27,060 nt of DNA from a virus. The stretch spans positions 1-27,060 of the IMG/VR virus record IMGVR_UViG_3300025083_000184; one strand, given 5' to 3'. The first letter of the stretch is position 1. Every line of letters starts with the position of its first letter. Positions 20,237 to 27,060 of this stretch are shown in pieces. The notes under the pieces were generated by a model. That model was not told where the DNA came from, did not search any database, and saw only the letters and a program-made list of their open reading frames with translations. A program made the position numbers and the translations under genes.

Positions 20237-20965
20237 ATGAAAAATAAAATATACGTTTTAAAGAGTAAGGCTGCACCGTTAAGCTTTATCTTGGCTTCTA
20301 GAAATACTCACAGAAAGCCACTTCTACATTTCGACGGAAAAACTAACAGAGCGCTTCGATACGCTTCAAATCAAAAAAGCCCATTTGAGGACGAACAGGA
20401 TGGCAATGCCATATTACAACCTGTTGTTTTTGAAAATGGGTTCTTAACTGTTTCTGAAACAAATCCTGTATTACAGAAATTTCTTGACCTTCACCCAGGC
20501 AATGGGCAAGTGTTCGAAGAAGTTAATACAGAGAGAGATGCTCAGGAAGAACTAGACATTATAAACTACGAAGTAGATGCTCTTATCGCTGCGAAGCAAA
20601 TGGATATCTCTACAATGGAAACCGTGGCTAGGGTACATCTCGGTCTAAGAGTAGACTCAATGTCTTCAGCTGAAATCAAAAGAGACGTGTTGATGTTTGC
20701 TAGGCGACACCCTCAAGCATTCTTAGAGTCTATGGAAGATTCTACTATTGAGATTCAAGATTTAGTGGCTAGACTATTTAATAATGGCTTACTATCTCTT
20801 AGAAATAAAAACAAAGAGGTGTACTATAATCTCCCAAACAATAAGAAAAAGCTAACTAACGTTCCTTATGGCGAAGACCCAAGGGATATTGTACTTGGCT
20901 TACTTATCAAAGACGAGGAGGTTATGAATGCACTCGAAAAACAATTGACGAAAATAGAAGGATAA
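20237..20965 (+). CDS. Head-associated protein of crAss-like type, 242 aa
   Basis: A 242-residue protein directly behind the capsid gene and its terminator. The segment PLSFILASRNTHRKPLLHFD, then NRALRYASNQKSPFEDEQDG and NAILQPVVFENGFLTV recalls a conserved protein that follows the capsid gene in crAss-like phages (usually a structural protein of unknown role). The middle is helical (AQEELDIINYEVDALIAAKQ). It may assist head maturation or bind capsid. Its ATG has an A-rich leader, with no promoter box seen, so it is probably transcribed by readthrough. A second terminator follows. Confidence 0.75.
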   Translation: MKNKIYVLKSKAAPLSFILASRNTHRKPLLHFDGKTNRALRYASNQKSPFEDEQDGNAILQPVVFENGFLTVSETNPVLQKFLDLHPGNGQVFEEVNTERDAQEELDIINYEVDALIAAKQMDISTMETVARVHLGLRVDSMSSAEIKRDVLMFARRHPQAFLESMEDSTIEIQDLVARLFNNGLLSLRNKNKEVYYNLPNNKKKLTNVPYGEDPRDIVLGLLIKDEEVMNALEKQLTKIEG

Positions 20966-20982
20966 TAAATATCATTGTTTAG

Positions 20983-21007
20983 AGAGCCCTTCGGGGCTCT
21001 TTTTTTT
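20983..21007 (+). terminator. Intrinsic terminator after the head-associated gene
   Basis: A 7-bp stem AGAGCCC / GGGCTCT closed by a TTCG tetraloop is followed by seven T (21001-21007). It overlaps the first codons of a falsely extended frame for the next gene, which rules out that extension. Confidence 0.93.
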
Positions 21008-21010
21008 GCT

Positions 21011-21018
21011 TATATTTG
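21011..21018 (+). promoter_or_regulatory. TAnnTTTG element, 4 nt before ATG and 3 nt after a terminator
   Basis: TATATTTG is a perfect -7 box ending four bases before the ATG at 21023. The -33 position falls inside the terminator hairpin and holds no TTG, so recognition may depend on the -7 box alone or on a phage factor. The transcript would begin at or next to the ATG. Confidence 0.6.
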
Positions 21019-21022
21019 CGTC

Positions 21023-21643
21023 ATGGAAAAATATTTACGTATAAACTCATTAGCTGTAGCCAAGGCCGCAGATACAACTGCCGCTCCTGGGGCTGATAAT
21101 CAATTAAAAGGCTCAGCCGCTGTTAATTTTGAAACTCTTCCCGTTGAAGCTGGGGACTTTGTCTTAATTTCAACAGGTGGCAGCAATGGCCCTGCGTATT
21201 CGCTTGACAAAGTGGTTACTAGAGATTCAGCTACAACTCTAACGCTAAACACAACGTCTACATTCGCGATACCAGCAAGCAAGCAGTACCAAGTATACGA
21301 CAAGGACACTCGAAGAGATAACATTATTAGATGTAATGATATTGTATCTATAGTTCAAATAGGAGGGGCTAGAGATGTAGACATTTCAGGTTCTCCAATT
21401 TTAGGGCTGATATATAATGGTATTGAGATTCAGTATACGGGCGGGGCTATGTTAACGATTGTGTTTGAAGGTAATGACCCAAACGAAACCAAGGCAGGGC
21501 TTTTCCTAGATGCTCTTATCAATCAGATAGAAACACACTTGCAATCTAGTGCCACCAAGGTAATGGCAGACTTTGTTATTCCTCCAGGCTCAGAAGATTT
21601 TGTGGCTATACAGAGAGGTTCAGCAGCAGTTGCAGTTTCTTAG
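21023..21643 (+). CDS. Virion protein of unknown role, 206 aa
   Basis: A 206-residue beta-rich protein. An N-terminal YLRINSLAVAKAADTTAAPG, a middle VEAGDFVLISTGG with DKVVTRDSATTLTL strands (a short barrel-like unit) and a helical C-terminal part (KAGLFLDALINQIETHLQSS) are visible. I have no firm family. The frame extends upstream to 20975 across a terminator, so I start at 21023, where the promoter element sits. Location between capsid and connector genes suggests a capsid decoration or minor head protein. Confidence 0.75.
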   Translation: MEKYLRINSLAVAKAADTTAAPGADNQLKGSAAVNFETLPVEAGDFVLISTGGSNGPAYSLDKVVTRDSATTLTLNTTSTFAIPASKQYQVYDKDTRRDNIIRCNDIVSIVQIGGARDVDISGSPILGLIYNGIEIQYTGGAMLTIVFEGNDPNETKAGLFLDALINQIETHLQSSATKVMADFVIPPGSEDFVAIQRGSAAVAVS

Positions 21644-21651
21644 TATATTTG
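21644..21651 (+). promoter_or_regulatory. Possible TAnnTTTG element at the end of the preceding gene
   Basis: TATATTTG starts directly after the stop codon of the previous gene and lies 34 bases before the ATG at 21686. Unlike other cases it leaves a longer leader that is A/T-rich. Confidence 0.4.
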
Positions 21652-21685
21652 CAGAGTATTTTTTAACAACCAAAATTTTTTTATC

Positions 21686-22027
21686 ATGGTTAAATTTTTA
21701 AAAGTAGCCGTTGGCGGTCAAGATTATTTAATTCCTTGCCATAAGGTTATAGCCGTAAGGCCTAATAGTACTGATACCAAAGTTGATATTTTATTCGACG
21801 CTCCATTGCAAACTAATGCAGCTGCGGGCGCAGGAGAAGTAGCAGCACTTCAGTTGGTGGCAACCGCAGCATCTGATGCACCTAAGACAAAGGTTTTTGC
21901 AAACGAAGTCATTGCCGCTATAGGTAAAGCATTAGAGCATTCTTGGACAGAGCCGATTGTATCTCTAGGAGGATTGACTTATCCAGTGACTGGAGCTGGT
22001 TATCTTCACCTAGATTATTCTTCTTAA
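21686..22027 (+). CDS. Small head-region protein, 113 aa
   Basis: A 113-residue protein with an N-terminal strand pattern (VKFLKVAVGGQDYLIPCHKV, then VRPNSTDTKVDILFDA), an Ala-rich helical stretch (AAAGAGEVAALQLVATAASD) and a C-terminal VSLGGLTYPVTGAGYLHLDY. No membrane segment or signal. It is followed by a strong terminator. It may be a minor capsid or decoration protein because of its place among head genes, but I recognise no family. Confidence 0.75.
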   Translation: MVKFLKVAVGGQDYLIPCHKVIAVRPNSTDTKVDILFDAPLQTNAAAGAGEVAALQLVATAASDAPKTKVFANEVIAAIGKALEHSWTEPIVSLGGLTYPVTGAGYLHLDYSS

Positions 22028-22051
22028 TAAAGAGTAATACTCAACTAACTA

Positions 22052-22077
22052 AAGGGGTCGGTTTCGACCCCTTTTTT
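22052..22077 (+). terminator. Intrinsic terminator before the connector genes
   Basis: A 9-bp stem AAGGGGTCG / CGACCCCTT with a GTTT loop (22061-22064) runs into six T (22072-22077). It lies 25 bases after the stop at 22027. Confidence 0.93.
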
Positions 22078-22083
22078 ATTTTG

Positions 22084-22091
22084 TATCTTTA
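22084..22091 (+). promoter_or_regulatory. Possible -7 element, 5 nt before ATG
   Basis: TATCTTTA matches TAnnTTTG except for the last base and ends five bases before the ATG at 22097. GTTTC at 22061-22065, inside the terminator loop, has the same 19-base spacing after its TTT as GTTTC at 8796. The shared spacing is the only hint of a -33 box. Confidence 0.5.
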
Positions 22092-22096
22092 TCGTT

Positions 22097-23071
22097 ATGA
22101 TTAACGAGGTTCGTCAAACTGTACTCGCTATAGCGAATAAAAACAACTACGGATACATACCACCAGAGGATTTCAATAACTATGCAAGACATGCTCAGAT
22201 GGATGTGTTTAAGGAGTTTTTCTATGACTATAATGACCAAGTAAATAGACTTAATAAAAGAGTTGCGGTCAATCAGTCTACTGCGGTAAGTGCTTCAACA
22301 AATGAGGCGTATGGAGACCTAGCAGAGCGCAAGAGACAGGTTATAGAGATATTCTCAGAGATTAAGTCTTTGGGCAATATCACAAGTAGTGGTAGTCACG
22401 TTTTTGATAAACCTAGTGACCTATACCTTCTTAATAAGTTGGTATACTACAACACGCAAAATGCTTCTGGCACACAGACAGCCTTTAGTGCAACACCATC
22501 GGCTCCCACGCTTACTGATACTGGCGCTACATTTACCACCTCAGCAACTGTTGGTGACTTAGTAGTAAACACATACACATTTGACACGGCCTTTGTAACA
22601 TCCGTCACTGATACCGTGTTAGGTCTTACAGAAGACATATTCAAAGATTTAGGGGGCGGATTATCTATGACATATAAAATATTCAATCCAAGCAAATATG
22701 CCGAGATTGAGATTCAAGACCCATCAAAGATTTGGTCTCTTGACTCGTCTAACCTAACGAAGCCCACAACTATGTTCCCATCGTGCTTAATGCAGGGGAA
22801 CAACGTAATTATGTATCCCAATAGTATAACCAATAAGGGTAGTGTAATTTCACAATATATTAGAGAACCACTTGACCCTGCGTGGACAGGATTTGCTGAG
22901 GGTTTATTTAACCCTTCAGAGCCTGGATATCAAGACTTTGAGTTACCTGAATCAGAGCTTCCGCTACTTGTAAATAAGATATTGCAGTTGGCTGGTGTTT
23001 CAATCAGGGACGAGCAAATTTATCAGTATACGGTGGGGCAAGCATCAATTGAAGACACACAAGATAAGTAA
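22097..23071 (+). CDS. Probable head-tail connector (adaptor/ring) protein, 324 aa
   Basis: A 324-residue protein. Residues 1-55 are helical (MINEVRQTVLAIANKNNYGY, PPEDFNNYARHAQMDVFKEF), a beta insertion carrying TATVGDLVVNTYTFDTAF lies near 150, and the C-terminal part has ELPLLVNKILQLAGVSIRDE. An N-terminal helical bundle that starts with NEVRQTVLxIxNK and a PEDFNxYA segment is familiar from gp4-like or crAss ring and connector proteins. It starts a new transcription unit after a terminator and overlaps the next gene by one base. I infer that it sits between portal and tail. Confidence 0.7.
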   Translation: MINEVRQTVLAIANKNNYGYIPPEDFNNYARHAQMDVFKEFFYDYNDQVNRLNKRVAVNQSTAVSASTNEAYGDLAERKRQVIEIFSEIKSLGNITSSGSHVFDKPSDLYLLNKLVYYNTQNASGTQTAFSATPSAPTLTDTGATFTTSATVGDLVVNTYTFDTAFVTSVTDTVLGLTEDIFKDLGGGLSMTYKIFNPSKYAEIEIQDPSKIWSLDSSNLTKPTTMFPSCLMQGNNVIMYPNSITNKGSVISQYIREPLDPAWTGFAEGLFNPSEPGYQDFELPESELPLLVNKILQLAGVSIRDEQIYQYTVGQASIEDTQDK

Positions 23072-23994
23072 TGGCATATTTGACAGGATACCAATATTAT
23101 GAAAATGCAGGAGCTAGTCCTGAAAACGCTAACTGGGGGTCTTATCAGTATGTATCCCTATCGGACATCGTAAAGAACTTTATGGTGATGTATACGGGCC
23201 AAGAAAAGATGCTTGCTAATGTGTCTAGGGCTCAAGTTATATTTCACGCCAAGCGTGGCATTCAAGAACTAAACTATGATGCATTCAAGGAGATTAAAGC
23301 TTTGGAGCTAGATGTTTGCGAAAACTTAAGATTTGTATTGCCTAACGACTACGTAAATTGGGTTAGAATATCTATGTTTAAAGACGGATGCCTATATCCG
23401 CTCACTGAGAATATTCAGATAAATAGTGCAAAGGCATATCTTCAGGATAACGACTGTAGCATATTGTTTGATGAGTTAGGTAATATTATTCAGCCTGAGC
23501 AGTCTGGACTAGATGTAGGAAGAATAAACAAAACAAATAAAAGTATATACTTAAACGAGGGTAGCAAGTATCACGGTCAAGAGGGATATCTTATAAACAA
23601 CAGATATTACTTTGACTTCCCAATTGGGGCGAGATATGGCCTAAATTCAGAGACGGCGAACTCAAACCCTACGTTTAGGATTGACAATAAGAGTGGCGTA
23701 ATAAATTTCTCATCAGGAATGGGTGGAGAAACTTGCATTCTTGAATATATATCTGATGGCATGGAGGGTGGAGATGATTCACTCGTGAGTGTGAACAAGT
23801 TGTTCGAGGAATATATTTACGCTTACATAAAATATATGATAGTTAACTCTAGGGTGGGCATTCAGGAGTATGTGGTTAAAAGGTCTCAAAGAGACAAATC
23901 TACACTACTTAGAAACGCCAAGATTAGAATGAGCAATATTCATCCTGGCAGACTACTAATGAATTTAAGAGCACAGGGAAACATAATTAAATAA
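23071..23994 (+). CDS. Ring/tail-adaptor protein of crAss-like type, 307 aa
   Basis: A 307-residue protein. The segment YQYVSLSDIVKNFMVMYTGQ, then RAQVIFHAKRGIQELNYDAF, KALELDVCENLRFVLPNDYV and NWVRISM closely recalls ring proteins of crAss-like phages, distant relatives of P22 gp4 and T7 gp11. The C-terminal YIYAYIKYMIVNSRVGIQEY helix fits too. Such proteins stack below the portal to close the head and hold the short tail. Its first A is the last base of the upstream stop and its last base is the first A of the next ATG, so the connector and hub genes are translationally coupled. Confidence 0.8.
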   Translation: MAYLTGYQYYENAGASPENANWGSYQYVSLSDIVKNFMVMYTGQEKMLANVSRAQVIFHAKRGIQELNYDAFKEIKALELDVCENLRFVLPNDYVNWVRISMFKDGCLYPLTENIQINSAKAYLQDNDCSILFDELGNIIQPEQSGLDVGRINKTNKSIYLNEGSKYHGQEGYLINNRYYFDFPIGARYGLNSETANSNPTFRIDNKSGVINFSSGMGGETCILEYISDGMEGGDDSLVSVNKLFEEYIYAYIKYMIVNSRVGIQEYVVKRSQRDKSTLLRNAKIRMSNIHPGRLLMNLRAQGNIIK

Positions 23995-26900
23995 TGAAAG
24001 AAACTAGGTCTTTCCTTAAAGGGCGCATGAATAAGGGCGTCGATAAGCGCATCCTACCCGAAGGTGAGTATATTGACGCTATGAATATCAGGGTAAATAG
24101 CCCTGGTAATAACGACGATATAGGCGCTGTGCAAAATGCAAAAGGAAGCAGGAGGCTAACCGAACTAGAGTTTGCGGGGGAAAGATTGTCATTTGGCGCT
24201 AAGTGTATTGGGGCTTATTCCGACGACACTAAAGAAACCATATATTGGTTTGTTTATGACCCAGGAGGCACAAATACTGATGGGCAGACTACCGATGCGG
24301 TAGACATGATTGTGTCTTACAATATGAATACAGACCAACTTGTATATCATGTCATGTCGGTTAGCGTATTAAACTTCAATCCTCAATATTTAATTACGGG
24401 AGTAAATAAAATTGGGGACTTGTTGTTCTTTACTGACGACTTAAATCCTCCTAGAAGAATCAATGTAACAAGGCACTATCAGTTCCCTTCAGGAAGTCCG
24501 TTTTCGGATAACATTACTGAAGATGACATCAGTGTCATTGTGAAGCCACCAGCACTACCACCATCAATCAATATGGTAAAGACGGGTGCTGAGGAGAACT
24601 TCATTGAGGACAAGCTGATTGCATTCGCATATAGATATAGATACAGAGACGGAGAGTATAGCGCATTGTCTTCATTTAGTGAGTTGGCTTTTAACGCAAA
24701 GGAGTTTGAGTTTAATCGCTCTTCCTATGACAATGGCGGAATGGAAAATAGATTTAACGCTGCTGAGGTAACTTTCAATACAGGACCCAGTAACGTTGAC
24801 AAGATTCAATTGTGCTATAAGATAAGCGATACTAATACCATAAGTGTTATTCAAACATACGACAAAGCAGACCTTGGCTATACCGACAATACTGACAAAA
24901 CAATTGTATTTGATAACAGTAAGGCCTATGCTGCGCTGCCATCGAATCAGTTGGCTAGGGCATATGATAATGTGCCACTAAAGGCAAAGGCACAGACCAT
25001 ATCAGGTAATAGGCTTGTATATGGAAACTATAATGATGGAAGGGACTTGACCGATGAGGATGGCAATGATGTTAAGATAGCATACACTTCAGAGCGCAGA
25101 ACAACAACGTCGGCTGTTTTTAAAGAGTCTGCGCCGACCACGTTTAATACAATATCGTATGACATTGAAACGCCATCTGTTAGTAGGTCAGTTGAAGGTA
25201 AGGCTACTATAAACTTTAATGGAATCAATCTATCAAAAAACAATGTGCTGAGCCTTGTTTTCATTTTCACCAGGGACAACTCTGTGTCTACATATGTAAA
25301 GACTCTTGACGAAGGAAATGAGTTTGAGTTTGAGATGAGGTATACACTGCCTAGAGACTATAGCTCGGTTCATGAAATATTTTCTAGTCGTGAATTTAAA
25401 GATGCTTTAGGCTTTGACATAACCTCTCAAGGTCACACCAACATACGTAACATAATAACAACAGAAACCGTAAATAACAATTCATTCTGCAATGGTGGAA
25501 CTACATTCACAGACCAATATATGTGTGCCTATGAAAGTTCAAGAAGCAGAAGTAATCTTTCAGTAATAGCAAATGGCATTGATAGTATTGGAACGAGCAT
25601 TAGTAGTCTTGTTGAAACAAGGCAGATAGAGGTTTCTAGTACTGCTGGAAGCACAGAGGTGTCTTTTAGCTTTCCTATGTTCAAGCTAAATCACGATAGT
25701 GCAGATTACTACGAATACTTTGATGTAACCGCTCTTGACTTCTTTTCTTCACAAGGGGGAAATGGTAGCAAGTCTCTTCATAGTAACAGGGATTATGACC
25801 TTGGCATTGTTTATTTGGACGAACACAATAGAGCCACTACAGTACTCACTTCAGAAAACAATACTACATATGTCCCTGCGAGTGGTAGTGATGAAATCAA
25901 TATAGTTAGAGCTAGGGTTCCTATAACACAGAAGCCACCTTTGTGGGCTAGTAAGTACAAGTTCTTTTTGAAAAGCTCAGGAGGAGACTATGACTCTATA
26001 TTCTCTGATGTGGTATATGTAGATAGTGCCGATGGAACTTGCTACTTCAAGTTAGAGGGTGATAACCAAAACAAAATGAAGACGGGTGATGTGCTCACCG
26101 TTAAGTCGGATTCTTCGGGAACTTTAAATAAACTTTCTAAGGTTACTGTTTTAGATATTGAAGCATTTGGAGAGAACCAAATACCAGGCAACTCTACTTC
26201 ACTTCAAGGGCTTTATATGTCCATAAAACCTGGAGCCTCAATGAGCGTAGACAATGCAGGGACTGCTGTTTATTCCATAAACCCAGAATCGGTTAAAACA
26301 AAAGCATATAAGCAGCCCCCCATAGAAATAGAATTATTCCTTAATAGCTCAGATGACGTTCCAATAAACTCAGGCGATAGGGTTTTTCTAAGAATAACTC
26401 ACCAAAGGGAGGGTACTACCGCTAGGTGCGAAGAGATAGTTGACGAGTTTAGAATAGACAACTTTGTGGCTCAAGTTGATTACGCCAACTTCAAAGAGTT
26501 TTTTGATGGCCACAATGGAGGCTTAAATTGGGAAGATATTAAGTTTGATTCAGGGGTAGCAACTCTTCCTGCTAGGTACTATGGTAATACAGGGACGTCT
26601 TCTTCCAACAGCATACTTACGACACTTACTGGTCCAAGTTACCCAAATGGCATTCCTAGAGAAACAAACAATGAGCATAGGTTTCAGTTTATAACTAATT
26701 CTAATGGCAGGTTGGTGTTGCTTGCTCAGGCAGGTGCAGAGGGATGCAGGGGAGCTAAAAAAATGAAAACAACCGCAAAGGTTGAAATTATAAGAAACTC
26801 AGGGTTCTATGCATTTGAAACACAGCCTGAGGAAATAACGTCAGAGATATACTATGAAGGTAATCAGGTCTTTGATGTATCTACTGATGGCGCAGGAAAA

Positions 26901-27060
26901 CTAGTTCATAAGGGAAACACTCAGGACCAAAACACCGCCACTAGCGCAGACGCTATATGCGACCTAAACTTCCACAATTGCTACACATTCTACAATGGCG
27001 TAGAGTCATTAAGCATAGGAGACAGGATAGCCTCTCACAAGTTCTTCTTAGGGGAGCGAG
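23994..27060 (+). CDS. Giant tail-hub/stabilisation protein, partial (>1022 aa)
   Basis: The frame is open from the ATG at 23994 to the right edge (at least 1022 codons, cut off). The start, RSFLKGRMNKGVDKRILPEG, then EYIDAMNIRVNSPGN, GAVQNAKGSRRL, an ETIYWFVYDP strand and a VNKIGDLLFFTDDLNPPRRI unit, matches the beta-propeller tail protein of crAss-like and T7-like short-tailed phages (tail tubular protein B-type). The later part has long beta-rich domains with repeating fibre-like motifs. The protein probably forms the tail hub and binds fibres or receptor-contact modules. It overlaps the ring-protein stop by one base. C-terminal end lies outside the window. Confidence 0.85.
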   Translation, partial: MKETRSFLKGRMNKGVDKRILPEGEYIDAMNIRVNSPGNNDDIGAVQNAKGSRRLTELEFAGERLSFGAKCIGAYSDDTKETIYWFVYDPGGTNTDGQTTDAVDMIVSYNMNTDQLVYHVMSVSVLNFNPQYLITGVNKIGDLLFFTDDLNPPRRINVTRHYQFPSGSPFSDNITEDDISVIVKPPALPPSINMVKTGAEENFIEDKLIAFAYRYRYRDGEYSALSSFSELAFNAKEFEFNRSSYDNGGMENRFNAAEVTFNTGPSNVDKIQLCYKISDTNTISVIQTYDKADLGYTDNTDKTIVFDNSKAYAALPSNQLARAYDNVPLKAKAQTISGNRLVYGNYNDGRDLTDEDGNDVKIAYTSERRTTTSAVFKESAPTTFNTISYDIETPSVSRSVEGKATINFNGINLSKNNVLSLVFIFTRDNSVSTYVKTLDEGNEFEFEMRYTLPRDYSSVHEIFSSREFKDALGFDITSQGHTNIRNIITTETVNNNSFCNGGTTFTDQYMCAYESSRSRSNLSVIANGIDSIGTSISSLVETRQIEVSSTAGSTEVSFSFPMFKLNHDSADYYEYFDVTALDFFSSQGGNGSKSLHSNRDYDLGIVYLDEHNRATTVLTSENNTTYVPASGSDEINIVRARVPITQKPPLWASKYKFFLKSSGGDYDSIFSDVVYVDSADGTCYFKLEGDNQNKMKTGDVLTVKSDSSGTLNKLSKVTVLDIEAFGENQIPGNSTSLQGLYMSIKPGASMSVDNAGTAVYSINPESVKTKAYKQPPIEIELFLNSSDDVPINSGDRVFLRITHQREGTTARCEEIVDEFRIDNFVAQVDYANFKEFFDGHNGGLNWEDIKFDSGVATLPARYYGNTGTSSSNSILTTLTGPSYPNGIPRETNNEHRFQFITNSNGRLVLLAQAGAEGCRGAKKMKTTAKVEIIRNSGFYAFETQPEEITSEIYYEGNQVFDVSTDGAGKLVHKGNTQDQNTATSADAICDLNFHNCYTFYNGVESLSIGDRIASHKFFLGER

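Noticed and set aside
20975-21022. N-terminal extension of the 206-aa virion protein
   Set aside because: These codons are made of the intrinsic terminator and the promoter box, so the start must be at 21023.
1-27060. CRISPR array, insertion sequence or integrase
   Set aside because: No regular spacer-repeat pattern, transposase, integrase or paired terminal repeats were found. The tRNA gene shows no second partial copy that would mark an attachment site.

Overview
The window looks like the virion-morphogenesis and lysis part of a tailed-phage genome infecting a Bacteroidota host, probably an aquatic flavobacterium. I base this on four things. The order small terminase, large terminase, portal, scaffold-like protein, major capsid, head protein, connector/ring proteins, giant tail-hub protein is continuous. 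The capsid, large terminase, post-capsid head protein, ring protein and tail-hub protein recall, from memory only, the short-tailed crAss-like (Crassvirales-type) phages. Start codons are almost never preceded by a Shine-Dalgarno sequence but often by A-rich leaders. Several genes are preceded by TAnnTTTG/A, the flavobacterial -7 box. No database search was possible, so every family name is recognition by eye.

Layout. 1-731: two leftward hypothetical genes, and the start of a third that leaves the window, with near-identical leaders repeated at 3-48 and 376-426. 732-1342: about 600 bases with no convincing gene, AT-rich and containing palindromes. 1343-1522: a tiny rightward gene. 3449-1503 (leftward): tRNA-Arg(TCT), a small exported protein starting 4 nt after the tRNA, a membrane-anchored M23 peptidase and three hypothetical genes, all overlapping. 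3450-3662: an AT-rich divergent control region with repeated TGACGA motifs. 3663-5523: overlapping groEL and groES. 5468-5890 (leftward): a winged-helix (MarR-like) regulator, convergent with groES. 5905-8817: twelve tightly packed small genes, mostly very basic proteins, some with Cys motifs. 8831-12559: virion-surface-type proteins, a LamG lectin-like protein, a lysis group (spanin-like protein, membrane coiled-coil protein, 3-TM holin) and a protein that reads as two tandem GroES-like barrels. 12644-27060: DNA packaging, head and tail genes. The last gene runs off the right edge.

How the parts fit. The chaperonin pair and the double GroES-like protein suggest the phage supplies its own folding help for capsid assembly. 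The regulator sits between the chaperonin operon and the late rightward operon, and its promoter region overlaps that of the late operon. In the capsid region three strong hairpin terminators (20199, 20983, 22052) follow single genes. Two of them are followed at once by a -7-like box only 4-5 nt from the next ATG, which suggests gene-by-gene dosage control with nearly leaderless transcripts. Holin, spanin-like protein and M23 peptidase together would give lysis of a Gram-negative envelope, although the peptidase lies in a different, leftward operon.

The most interesting points are the complete phage chaperonin pair with its possible tandem-GroES partner, the helically phased TGACGA repeats upstream of groEL, the tRNA that forms the leader of a coding gene, the cassette of small basic proteins, and the terminator/short-leader punctuation.
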